A stretch of 64,000 nucleotides of DNA from Hymenobacter sp. 15J16-1T3B (lineage in GTDB: Bacteria > Bacteroidota > Bacteroidia > Cytophagales > Hymenobacteraceae), in contig NZ_JAJFAV010000015.1 of assembly GCF_020711235.1 (NCBI RefSeq), positions 62,001 through 126,000 on the forward strand. The letters run 5' to 3'. Both the position numbers and the translations under genes were made by a program. Below the pieces are notes generated by a model that made no database searches, was not told the DNA's origin, and was given only the letters and a program-made list of their open reading frames with translations. The stretch's first letter is position 1; each line of letters begins with the position of its first letter. Below are positions 46,178-53,236 of the stretch, piece by piece.

Positions 46178-47614
46178 CTATTCCCCGCCGTACTTGCTCT
46201 TGCCCACGCCGCCGGCGTCCATGCGCACGATTTTGGGCTGAAACGAGCCGAGCACGTCGACCAAGTCGCGTTGGTGGTCCATCACCTGGTGAATGTCCTT
46301 GTAGGCCATCGGGGCCTCGTCGAGGCCGCCGCCGATGAGCTCCACGCCTTGGTCGCGCAGCAGGCGGCGCAGCTCCCCTTCCGACACCTGCTGCTTGGCC
46401 TGGGTGCGCGAGAGGCGCCGCCCGGCCCCGTGCGCGGCGGATTGGATGGAGTCCCGCTCGCCCCGCCCGCGCACGATGAAGCCGGGCGCGGTCATCGAGC
46501 CGGGAATAACGCCGAGTACGCCCTGGCCGGCCGGGGTGGCGCCCTTGCGGTGCACGATGGCCGTGCGGCCGTCGGCCAGCTCTTCCTTCCAGGCAAAGTT
46601 GTGGTGGTTTTCCACCTTGGCCAGCACCTCCTGGCCCAGCGCCTTGCTGAGGCGGCGGTGAATGTCGCGGTGGCAGGCGGAGGCGTAGTCGCCGGCCAGG
46701 TTCATGGCCGCCCAGTACTCCTGGCCTTCCTGGGTGTGCAGGTCGAGCCAGGCGAGGTAGCGGGCTTCGGGCGGCAAGGGGCAGCGGTTCATGGCCACCT
46801 TGGTGTAGTGCTGGGCAATGGCGGCGCCCAGCCCGCGCGAGCCGCTGTGCGAGAGCAGCCCCAAGTATTGGCCGATGGGCAGGTTCAGGTCGTTGTCTTC
46901 GGCGGTGATGTCGACCATGCCCCACTCCACGAAGTGGTTGCCGGAGCCGGAGGAACCGAGCTGGTTGATGGCCGCTTCGCGCTTGCCGCGCACCACCGGT
47001 ATTTCCTTGAACTCGGGCCGGTCGAGAATGGGGTCGTCGGCGGGCGTCTTGAACACTTCCTTGCCCCCGAAGCGGGTGTGGTTGTGCAGCAGCTTTTTCA
47101 GCTCGTCGCGGCGTTGCTCCAGGTAGCGCGGCGGCACGTCGAACACCGACAGGGCCATGCGGCAGCCGATGTCCATGCCCACGCCGTAGGGGATGACGGC
47201 GTTGTCGACGGCCAGCACCCCGCCGATGGGCAGGCCGTAGCCCTGGTGGGCATCGGGCATGAGCGCCCCGTCGATAGTGACGGGCAGCTGCATGGCCGTG
47301 TCCATCTGCCGGCGGGCGCCGTCCTCGATAAACGAGTCGCCGTAGCGGCGGTAGTCTTTCACGTCGGGGCTCAGGCGCACCTCGCGGCTGGGCTGGGGCA
47401 CTAGCTCCTGGGCCAGGGGGCGCCAGGTTTCGTCGCGCACGTACTTGTAGGGGTCTTGCTTGATGTCGCGCAGCAGGGCCAGGGCGCTGCCTTTGTCGAG
47501 GCGGCGCAGCTCGCGCTGGTCGAGGATATCGAGGGCGAGGCTGATGTGCTTGTCGTCGGTGAAGCCGAGCTGGCGCAGGTCCTTGCCGTGGAGTTTCTGG
47601 GTGTTTTTGGCCAT
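46178..47614 (-). CDS. rtcB: RtcB RNA ligase, paralogue 1
   Basis: 478 residues. RtcB joins RNA 2',3'-cyclic-phosphate or 3'-phosphate ends to 5'-OH ends through a GTP-dependent guanylylated histidine. Metal ligands and catalytic elements are present: GVGMDIGCRMAL, SGSGNHFVEWG, LLSHSGSRGLG, VENHHNFAW, HRKGATPAGQGVLG, MTAPGFIVRG. ATG at 47614. It lies on the same strand as the Y-RNA array, Ro60 and PARG genes but is separated from rtcB-2 by two small genes. Confidence 0.95.
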   Translation of the reverse strand: MAKNTQKLHGKDLRQLGFTDDKHISLALDILDQRELRRLDKGSALALLRDIKQDPYKYVRDETWRPLAQELVPQPSREVRLSPDVKDYRRYGDSFIEDGARRQMDTAMQLPVTIDGALMPDAHQGYGLPIGGVLAVDNAVIPYGVGMDIGCRMALSVFDVPPRYLEQRRDELKKLLHNHTRFGGKEVFKTPADDPILDRPEFKEIPVVRGKREAAINQLGSSGSGNHFVEWGMVDITAEDNDLNLPIGQYLGLLSHSGSRGLGAAIAQHYTKVAMNRCPLPPEARYLAWLDLHTQEGQEYWAAMNLAGDYASACHRDIHRRLSKALGQEVLAKVENHHNFAWKEELADGRTAIVHRKGATPAGQGVLGVIPGSMTAPGFIVRGRGERDSIQSAAHGAGRRLSRTQAKQQVSEGELRRLLRDQGVELIGGGLDEAPMAYKDIHQVMDHQRDLVDVLGSFQPKIVRMDAGGVGKSKYGGE

Positions 47615-47749
47615 GACGGGGCGGGGAAGGGTGGTACCCGGTGTAGCGCAGGGGCCGCGCGGCGGGTTACGGCGGAGCTTGGCGGGCCACTGGCTCTGGG
47701 TCGCTCGGCTCAGCCCGGGCCAGTACCTTGCGGCCTTGGTGAAGTATCC

Positions 47750-48295
47750 ATGGACCTACTTTTTTTGCTGCTGTTCTGCGCATTGCTGGTGCTGAGCGTA
47801 CCGGTGGGCATCTGCTGGCTGCTTTACCACTGGCTACGGCATCACGGCCACCGGCGCAGCGCCGTAGCAGTGCCCGCCCTGATTGCCCTGGCGCTGGTCT
47901 ACTTCGTCTACTCGGCCCTTTACCCCGGCGACGACTTTTATGAGCAGCAATACGCGCAGATAACCGGCCGGTCCTTGCCTGCCTCTGCCGTCATTCAGCG
48001 CAACGACGCCAGCTACCCCGACCAGCACGGCGACTATGCCGCCTGCGCCCGCATCGAACTATCGGCGGCTGATTATCAGCAGCTGCTCCGGCAACTCAAC
48101 CGCGACACCGCCTTCCACGCCCAAGGCAGCCCGCGCTACGCCTTTATCGGCAGCCAGACCTTCGACAACGTCAACCCGGATCTGAAAGCCGAAAGGCGCT
48201 GCCGCCACGCCTTTTCGCGTAACGGCAGCGCCTTTCGGTTCATCGGTTTTCTGCACGATGGGCGCACCATCATTGCCTACCGCAGCAGCAGCTAG
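47750..48295 (+). CDS. Hypothetical membrane protein
   Basis: 181 residues with two N-terminal membrane helices (LLFLLLFCALLVLSVPVGICWLLYHW and AVAVPALIALALVYFVYSALY), then a soluble domain of about 125 residues with FIGSQTFDNVNPD and a Cys pair. It is on the opposite strand to the RNA-repair genes around it, so probably not part of that unit. No family recognised. Confidence 0.65.
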   Translation: MDLLFLLLFCALLVLSVPVGICWLLYHWLRHHGHRRSAVAVPALIALALVYFVYSALYPGDDFYEQQYAQITGRSLPASAVIQRNDASYPDQHGDYAACARIELSAADYQQLLRQLNRDTAFHAQGSPRYAFIGSQTFDNVNPDLKAERRCRHAFSRNGSAFRFIGFLHDGRTIIAYRSSS

Positions 48296-48322
48296 GGTTG
48301 AGCGGCGGGTTACACCTCTGCC

Positions 48323-48874
48323 CTACTCCACCGGCAGGCGGAACATCACGTCGGTGCGCAGCACGTACTTCACGCCTTCGGTCACGCTGCGGCCCAGGTG
48401 GTAGAGGCCGTGCTCGAACACGAGCAGGCGGCCTTGCTTGGGCCACACGCGCAGGTCGCGGAAGGCCGTGTCGCCGCCCTGGAAGTTGTCGTTCAGGTAC
48501 ACCATGAAAGTCAGCAGGCTGGCTTCGCTGGGGCTGCGCACGAAGCTTTGGTCGTAGTGGCCGCGAAACTGCTGCTCCCGCTCGTAGCGGTAGAAGCGGA
48601 ACAGCTCGTTCAGGCCCAGCGCCCGGCTGCGCCCAAATTCGGCCGGGATGAAGGGCCGGGCCCGCTCCCACAGCTGGTGGGCCAGCTCTTCGCTGCGGTG
48701 AAAGGCGCGGCTGTTGTTGCGCACGGCGGGCATCAGCCGGGCGCCCTTGGTGGTGTTGATTTTGGCGGCCTCGTAGCCCAGTTGCTCACTAAGCACCAAA
48801 TATTCCAGGCATTCCTGGCGGGTCAGAAAATCGTCGACGGTAAAGATTGATTCGGCTAGCTGAGTTCGGGTCAT
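48323..48874 (-). CDS. 2-oxoglutarate/Fe(II) oxygenase, prolyl-4-hydroxylase-like
   Basis: 183 residues. Double-stranded beta-helix fold: HxD at His106/Asp108 (RGHYDQS), distal His159 in YHLGRSVTEG, Lys169 for 2-oxoglutarate, and FMVYLNDNFQGGDTAF. It probably hydroxylates a protein or nucleic-acid residue. It sits between two rtcB paralogues on the same strand. Whether it modifies the RNA or the repair proteins is unknown. Confidence 0.8.
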   Translation of the reverse strand: MTRTQLAESIFTVDDFLTRQECLEYLVLSEQLGYEAAKINTTKGARLMPAVRNNSRAFHRSEELAHQLWERARPFIPAEFGRSRALGLNELFRFYRYEREQQFRGHYDQSFVRSPSEASLLTFMVYLNDNFQGGDTAFRDLRVWPKQGRLLVFEHGLYHLGRSVTEGVKYVLRTDVMFRLPVE

Positions 48875-48887
48875 GAGTAGTAGAAGC

Positions 48888-48961
48888 GTGGATGAGTGAA
48901 TAGGTGGATGGATGACGAGTAGATAAAAAAGCCCGTCATCCTGCGCAGAGCGAAGGATGAC
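48888..48961. repeat. GTGGATGA-type degenerate tandem words and a small GTCATCCT hairpin
   Basis: 48888-48925 consists of degenerate words (GTGGATGAGTGAATAGGTGG). 48935-48961 is a hairpin with GTCATCCT and AGGATGAC ends. Both lie between the P4H-like gene start and the rtcB-2 stop. Confidence 0.55.
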
Positions 48962-48984
48962 AGCTCCGAAACAGACTCTCTGCT

Positions 48985-50388
48985 TTAGGCGCCGCCGTCC
49001 ATGCGCACGATTTTGGGCGTGAAGGTGCCGAGCACGTCTACCAGCTCCTGTTGGCTTTGCATCACCTGGTGAATGTCCTTGTAGGCCATCGGCGCTTCGT
49101 CGAGGCCGCCGCCGATGAGCTCCACGCCGTGCTGCTGCAGGTGACGGCGCACCTCGGCTTCGCCCAGTTCGGCCTTGGCCCGGGTGCGCGACATCAGCCG
49201 GCCCGCCCCGTGCGAGGCCGAGGCCAAGGAATCGGCCACCCCGCGGCCCCGCACGATAAAGCCGGGGGCGGTCATCGAGCCGGGAATGACGCCGAGCACG
49301 CCCCGGCCGGCCGGCGTGGCGCCCTTGCGGTGCACCACCACCTCGCGGCCGTCGGCGAGGCGCTCCTTCCAAGCGAAGTTGTGGTGGTTTTCCACCTTGG
49401 CCAGGGGCCGCTCGCCCAGGGCCCGGGCCACGCGCTGGTGAATCTGGTGGTGGCAGGCCGAAGCGTAGTCACCGGCCAGGTTCATGGCGGCCCAGTACTC
49501 CTGTCCCCCTTCCGAGTCGAGCGTGAGCCAAGCCAGGTGCTGGGCTTCGGCGGGTAGCTGGCAGGTGTCCTTGGCCAGCTTGGTGTAGTGGTTGGCAATG
49601 CTGGCGCCCAGGCCGCGGGAGCCGGAGTGCGAGAGCAGCCCCAGGTACTGGCCCACCGGCACGCCCATGTCATTGGTCGGGTCGGTAATTTCCACGATGC
49701 CAAACTCGACGAAGTGGTTGCCGGAACCGGAGGTACCGATTTGCGCCGCCGCCGTTTCTTGCTTGTTGCGCAAGAAGGGTATCGAGGCAAATTCGTCGCG
49801 CTCCAGCACTTCGTGGCCCAGCTTCTGGCCGTGGCGAAACACGTCGCGGTTGCCGAATTTGGTGGTCGTGAGCAGCACGTTGCGCAGCTCCTGCACCCGC
49901 TGGGTGAGATAGTGCGGGGGCAGGGCGAAGATGGACAAGGCCATGCGGCAGCCGATGTCGACGCCCACCGCGTACGGGATGACGGCGTTGTCCGTCGCCA
50001 GCACCCCGCCGATGGGCAGGCCGTAGCCGTGGTGGGCGTCGGGCATGAGGGCCCCGGCCACCGTGACGGGCAGCTTCATGGCCGTTTCCATCTGGTGAAT
50101 GGCGCCCGGCTCGATGTGCTCGGCGCCGTAGAGCACGTAGTCCTTGCGGGCCGCCAGGGCAATGTGGCGGCTGGGCGGGGGCAGCAGGGCCGCCGCGGTG
50201 TGTCTCCAGTCGAGGTCGGTGAGGAAGTTGGTAGGGGTTTGCAGCAGGAGTTTGAGCAGCGCCAATTGCTCGGTGTGCGAGAGGCGCTTGAGGTGCTTGC
50301 GCTGCAGTTGAGCCAGCGCCAGCCCGATGGCCCGACCTTCCGGGAAACCCAGTTGGCGAAGGTCGTTGCCGCGTAATTGATTGGCCAT
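48985..50388 (-). CDS. RtcB RNA ligase, paralogue 2
   Basis: 467 residues, with the same catalytic blocks as paralogue 1 (GVDIGCRMALS, GSGNHFVEFG, LSHSGSRGLG, VENHHNFAW, HRKGATPAG). It differs clearly in its first 60 residues and in surface loops. Start MANQLRGNDLRQLGF at 50388. It is the gene immediately downstream of the Y-RNA array, separated by a terminator-like structure at 50427-50563. Two RtcB copies imply different substrates or partners. Confidence 0.95.
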   Translation of the reverse strand: MANQLRGNDLRQLGFPEGRAIGLALAQLQRKHLKRLSHTEQLALLKLLLQTPTNFLTDLDWRHTAAALLPPPSRHIALAARKDYVLYGAEHIEPGAIHQMETAMKLPVTVAGALMPDAHHGYGLPIGGVLATDNAVIPYAVGVDIGCRMALSIFALPPHYLTQRVQELRNVLLTTTKFGNRDVFRHGQKLGHEVLERDEFASIPFLRNKQETAAAQIGTSGSGNHFVEFGIVEITDPTNDMGVPVGQYLGLLSHSGSRGLGASIANHYTKLAKDTCQLPAEAQHLAWLTLDSEGGQEYWAAMNLAGDYASACHHQIHQRVARALGERPLAKVENHHNFAWKERLADGREVVVHRKGATPAGRGVLGVIPGSMTAPGFIVRGRGVADSLASASHGAGRLMSRTRAKAELGEAEVRRHLQQHGVELIGGGLDEAPMAYKDIHQVMQSQQELVDVLGTFTPKIVRMDGGA

Positions 50389-50426
50389 AATGGTCAGTGC
50401 GCCGCTTGGGACGCGGTGAGGTGAAG

Positions 50427-50563
50427 AAAAAACGTTGGCGCGCCAGTAATGCCGGCCGAAGCCGGACGGCGCGCAACGCGACAGGAGGTGGTGCTGCGCA
50501 AACCCATTCGGGTTCTGCTTCGGCGGCCCTAGGCCGCCGCGCCGAGCACCATTCAGCGCCAAC
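50427..50563 (-). ncRNA. Structured RNA end and terminator at the 3' end of the Y-RNA array
   Basis: Outer stem GTTGGCGC (50563-50556) and GCGCCAAC (50441-50434) with a partly paired second helix inside, three internal hairpins (one closed by TTCG at about 50460), then GTTTTTT. It lacks the conserved GTGCCGTA and TACTTCG blocks of the other units, so it is either a divergent tenth member or just the terminator of the array transcript. It ends 39 bases before the rtcB-2 start. Confidence 0.6.
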
Positions 50564-50577
50564 CATTCGCCCACCAA

Positions 50578-50679
50578 CAGCCGGAGCAACAGGGCGGCCC
50601 GCGTACAAATGGGGTACACCTCGCGGCGTACTACCCGACGTGACAGGTCGAAGTAACGCGGGCCTACGGCATCCGGCCG
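50578..50679 (-). ncRNA. Y-RNA-like unit 9 (hairpin type)
   Basis: Lower stem CGGCCGGA/TCCGGCTG; conserved GATGCCGTAG; upper stem GGCCCGCGT/ACGCGGGCC (perfect 9 bp); conserved TACTTCG; 3' internal loop with GTTGCTCC. The distal part is a hairpin (GGGTA..TACCC) instead of a tRNA-like domain. Confidence 0.75.
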
Positions 50680-50696
50680 ATTGGGCGGGTAGAGTT

Positions 50697-50786
50697 GGGC
50701 CGGGGTAATCAATCGGTGGCCTGCTATGCCTAGAAGGGGGTAGCCCTCCAAGGCCCGAAGTATGGCCAGCCTACGCCACCCGGCCC
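50697..50786 (-). ncRNA. Y-RNA-like unit 8 (hairpin type)
   Basis: Lower stem GGGCCGGG/CCCGGCCC; GTGGCGTAG; upper stem GG(C)TGGCC/GGCCACC with one bulge; TACTTCG; distal hairpin GCCTTGGAGGG with CCCCCTTCTAGGC. The shortest unit, without tRNA-like elements. Confidence 0.72.
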
Positions 50787-50795
50787 GCTCCCCCC

Positions 50796-50937
50796 CTGCC
50801 TGGGCAACCAAGCGCGCCGCCTCTTTCTCTTCCTGCTTTTACCCATCAGCCACGGGTGGTTTACAACACACCCGGCGGGACTCGAACCCACATCTTGAAG
50901 TGTACACGAAGTATGGCGGCGCTACGGCACCAGGCAG
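50796..50937 (-). ncRNA. Y-RNA-like unit 7 with tRNA-like domain
   Basis: Lower stem CTGCCTGG/CCAGGCAG; GTGCCGTAG; upper stem GCGCCGCC/GGCGGCGC; TACTTCG; an anticodon-like loop TTCAAGA; T arm GTGGG-TTCGAGT-CCCGC; acceptor-like CGGGTG/CACCCG closed by a 10-base loop; D-like arm GCTGATGGGTAAAAGC; then GTTGCCC. Confidence 0.82.
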
Positions 50938-50945
50938 AAACAAAA

Positions 50946-51102
50946 GCTGCTTACCAGGGCTACCAACGGCGGGCGTTCCAGGTGCCGCCCCTGGCGGAGC
51001 GGGCACCTACCGGCCACCGAAGCGGCCGGGTGAAGGAGTTGAACCTACTAAACGAAAACGTCTTACCGAAGTAACACCCGCCTACGACACCCGGTAGGCA
51101 GC
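50946..51102 (-). ncRNA. Y-RNA-like unit 6 with tRNA-like domain
   Basis: Lower stem GCTGC..TACC..GGG with CCC..GGTA..GCAGC; GTGTCGTAG; upper stem GGCGGGTGTT/AACGCCCGCC (10 bp); TACTTCG; T arm GTAGG-TTCAACT-CCTTC; acceptor-like CGGCCGC-TTCG-GTGGCCG (UUCG loop). The D arm is replaced by a long hairpin (AGGTGCC/GGCACCT). A T-rich stretch follows the unit. Confidence 0.8.
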
Positions 51103-51113
51103 CATGCAAATAA

Positions 51114-51250
51114 CCGTTGGGGCAACTGGGCGCCCGGCCCGATCCTGCTCTACCAAACTGAGCTACCGCTGCCAGAGCAGCGGGGAGGATTCGAACCTCC
51201 GACCCGGGCATTAAAAGTGCGAAGTAGGGCCGAGCTACGGCACCCAACGG
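51114..51250 (-). ncRNA. Y-RNA-like unit 5 with tRNA-Lys-like domain
   Basis: Lower stem CCGTTGGG/CCCAACGG; GTGCCGTAG; upper stem GCTCGGCCC/GGGCCGGGC (9 bp, one wobble); TACTTCG; anticodon-like loop CTTTTAA (UUU) on a GCA/TGC stem; T arm GGAGG-TTCGAAT-CCTCC; acceptor CCGCTGC-TCTG-GCAGCGG; D arm GCTCAGTTTGGTAGAGC; GTTGCCC. The clearest tRNA mimic of the set. Confidence 0.88.
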
Positions 51251-51253
51251 TCA

Positions 51254-51405
51254 TACTATCCGAGGCAACAACGCGCCCAGCCTACGAACCTGCTCTAACC
51301 CCTGAGCTACCGCCGGCTCTGGCGAGCCAACGGGCGGGAATCGAACCCGCGACCCGGCGAATCACAATCGAAGTACGGCTGAGCTACGGCACTCGGTGTA
51401 CAGTA
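51254..51405 (-). ncRNA. Y-RNA-like unit 4 with tRNA-His-like domain
   Basis: Lower stem CCGAG/CTCGG (with an outer TACT/AGTA); GTGCCGTAG; upper stem GCTCAGCC/GGCTGGGC; TACTTCG; anticodon-like loop TTGTGAT (GUG) on CGA/TCG; T arm GCGGG-TTCGATT-CCCGC; acceptor 10-bp stem closed by GCCA; D arm GCTCAGGGGTTAGAGC; GTTGCC. The lower-stem CTC/GAG replaces CCC/GGG of other units, a compensatory change. Confidence 0.87.
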
Positions 51406-51411
51406 GCATTT

Positions 51412-51572
51412 CGGGCAAAGGCGGGACAACAGGGCGGCGCGCCCCTTGCATTAGCGTGTCTACCCGTTTCACCACGGGCCGCCTCGCGGCAACCCGGCAG
51501 GACTCGAACCCGCACGCCTGACGGCACTAATTCCCACGAAGTACGGCGCGCTTACGGCACCCGCTTCGCCCG
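51412..51572 (-). ncRNA. Y-RNA-like unit 3 with tRNA-Leu-like domain
   Basis: Lower stem CGGGC..GCGGG with CCCGC..GCCCG; GTGCCGTA; upper stem GCGCGCC/GGCGCGC; TACTTCG; anticodon-stem halves ATTAG and CTAAT in the 3' and 5' parts; variable arm GCCGTCAGGCG; T arm GCGGG-TTCGAGT-CCTGC; acceptor 9-bp stem with a GCGA loop; D arm GGTGAAACGGGTAGACAC, as in tRNA-Leu; GTTGTCC. Confidence 0.87.
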
Positions 51573-51714
51573 ATAAAAACAAATCCGCCGGGGTAAAATG
51601 AGCCTCACTTCTGCTCTACCATTGAGCTACGGGCCCAGAATTGGCATTCTTGGGTGGGCCCGATAAGAGTCGAACTTATAACCCGAAGTAGGTGAAGGCA
51701 ACGACACCCGGCGG
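51573..51714 (-). ncRNA. Y-RNA-like unit 2 with tRNA-like domain lacking an anticodon arm, plus a T-run
   Basis: Lower stem CCGCCGGG/CCCGGCGG (51714-51585); GTGTCGTTG; upper stem GCCT(T)CAC/GTGAGGC; TACTTCG; T arm ATAAG-TTCGACT-CTTAT follows after a few bases, leaving no anticodon arm; acceptor CGGGCCC/GGGCCCG closed by a loop with its own AGAAT/ATTCT hairpin; D arm GCTCAATGGTAGAGC. The 3' loop is TCATTTTA instead of GTTG. GTTTTTAT at 51580-51573 makes the end terminator-like. Confidence 0.82.
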
Positions 51715-51734
51715 GGTATCGGCGGGGCTTCGGC

Positions 51735-51873
51735 AACGGCCGGGGCAACAGGCGCAGCGCGTGTATTTTCCTACTGCCGCCAAAGCAGCAGCGCGGGATT
51801 CGAACCCGAAGCCACCCCGTGAGGCAACCCGAAACAGCCACGAAGTAACGCCCCGCTACGGCACCCGGCCGCT
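51735..51873 (-). ncRNA. Y-RNA-like unit 1 with tRNA-like domain
   Basis: Lower stem AGCGGCCGGG/CCCGGCCGTT; GTGCCGTAG; upper stem GCGGGGCGT/ACGCGCTGC (one mismatch); TACTTCG; long variable-arm-like segment; T arm with GGGTTCGAATCCC; acceptor CTGCTGC-TTTG-GCGGCAG; degenerate D region; GTTGCCC. It is the promoter-proximal unit, 73 bases after the PARG stop codon. Confidence 0.84.
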
Positions 51874-51945
51874 GGCAGAAGATCCGCAGCAGCTTACGCC
51901 GCTAGCGCTGATTGATTTTTCATTGGAGTACGCTGGTTGAAATGT

Positions 51946-52779
51946 CTATTGAAAGGCCTCCTCGAATGCCCACAGCGTGTCGTGCGGCGGCTTGGGGTCG
52001 AAGACGGCAAAGTCGATGCGCTTGAAGTGGCTGCTGACGTTCAGCTCGCGCAGAGCTTCTGCGAACAGCTGCGCTACCTGCGCCGGCTCGTTGCCAAATA
52101 CCCCGCAGCCCCAGGCCCCGAGCACCAGGACCTCGCAGCCGTGGCGGGCCGCCGCGCCCAGCACCAGCCGGATGCGCCGCTGCATGGTGGGCACTAGCGC
52201 CGGCAGCAATTCAGGGTTGTTGCGGCGCAGCGCCCCGGCATTTACTGCCGGCGCCGTTAGCACGTCGATGCAGTAGGGCTGCTCCAGCCAGCGCCCGGCG
52301 TCGTCGCGGACGACGGGCACCGCGGGGGAGTAGATCAGGTAGTCGCTGTAGAGGCCGTTGAGGTGGGCATTGTGCTGATACATCTCGCTGAACTGCGCAA
52401 TGCACGGATACAAGCCCGAGGAGCGGGCCAGGCTTTCTTCCTGGGCCTGACTGCCGCCCAGAAAGCCGCCCCCAGGGTTGCGGGCCGAAGCAAAGTTCAG
52501 TACGCCCACACGACCAAACTCCCGGCAAAGCGCCTCGGCGGCCTGCAGGGTGGTGGCCTGGTACACGCGCACCTCGGCGGGTTGAGCGTCCGGCAGGGCC
52601 GCGCCGAGTTCCTGCCCCAGCGCGTCGGCGTCCGCCGGCCGGTAGAGCAGGCTGCCGTGATGGGCAGCGTGTTGCCAGGCCTCGATAGTCACTTCCCGGC
52701 CGGTGGCGGTCCGGTAGCGGCCCGTTTCCAGGGCATCGAGGGTGAGGCGGGCCAGTTGTTGACGTTGTTCGCGGTTCAT
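51946..52779 (-). CDS. TIGR02452-family PARG-type ADP-ribose glycohydrolase
   Basis: 277 residues. Macrodomain-like fold with the PARG signature: Gly103-Gly105 of NPGGGFLGG and Gln113-Glu114-Glu115 of SQAQEESL. LVLGAWGCGVFGN is the second phosphate loop. It would remove ADP-ribose or poly-ADP-ribose from proteins or RNA ends. It is directly upstream of the Y-RNA array on the same strand and probably shares a transcript with it. Start MNREQ chosen over an in-frame codon 24 bases upstream. Confidence 0.88.
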   Translation of the reverse strand: MNREQRQQLARLTLDALETGRYRTATGREVTIEAWQHAAHHGSLLYRPADADALGQELGAALPDAQPAEVRVYQATTLQAAEALCREFGRVGVLNFASARNPGGGFLGGSQAQEESLARSSGLYPCIAQFSEMYQHNAHLNGLYSDYLIYSPAVPVVRDDAGRWLEQPYCIDVLTAPAVNAGALRRNNPELLPALVPTMQRRIRLVLGAAARHGCEVLVLGAWGCGVFGNEPAQVAQLFAEALRELNVSSHFKRIDFAVFDPKPPHDTLWAFEEAFQ

Positions 52780-53236
52780 TGGGGCAGGTGGTGTCGGCAG
52801 CATCCGGACGCGGGGCGCGGCGGCCCAGTTGCCGCCGCGCCATGCCGCTTGAGGGTTGCGGTCTGGTTTAGAATCAGGAGTAAAGTCAGGCGGTAAAGCA
52901 GCGCACGGGCATCAGCGGTAAGAATCTTCGGGTAAGGAGTCGGTAAGAATGGGCACGTAAGCAGGCCGCTTTACCGCCTGGATTAATGGAATTATCAGGT
53001 AGGCTGCCGAGGGCAGTCGAAGCAACGTTACCGCCTCGTGGCCTCCTCCAGACCGTCCTGTCGAGCTTGTCGAGACATCTCGCGGGCTGATGCTGGCTAG
53101 TAATTTTACTATCCAGCGAAGCGGTAGAGATGCTTCGCTCTGGCTCAGCATGACGTTCTAGATTTATCAGTTCAACGACGCACGCGAGATGTCTCGACTG
53201 CGCTCGACAGGACGGGCTACTATCAGCGGAGCGACA
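52780..53236. other. Intergenic region between the PARG and Ro60 genes
   Basis: 457 bases without a gene. It holds a perfect 11-bp hairpin at 52814-52841 (GGCGCGGCGGC/GCCGCCGCGCC), 35 bases upstream of the PARG start on the minus strand, several CGGTAA/TTACCG words (52890-53035), and the family A repeat listed separately. Confidence 0.55.
53053..53215. repeat. Dispersed palindromic repeat, family A (copy 2)
   Basis: The left end CCGTCCTGTCGAGC..GTCGAGACATCTCGCG matches the complement of the right end CGCGAGATGTCTCGAC..GCTCGACAGGACGG. The core has TAGTAATT and a second pair of short arms. Ends 21 bases after the Ro60 stop codon. Confidence 0.8.

Noticed and set aside
50796-51873. Cluster of ordinary tRNA genes
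   Set aside because: T arms and D arms are present but in reversed order, with acceptor strands joined by short loops, so none can fold as a normal linear tRNA gene product.
50578-51873. CRISPR array
   Set aside because: Unit spacing is 90-160 bases, there is no identical direct repeat of 25-40 bases, and no cas gene lies nearby.
50762-51940. Several open frames of 60-120 codons on both strands of the array
   Set aside because: They read through repeated tRNA-like segments and give unrelated peptides from unit to unit; RNA pairing explains the conservation.
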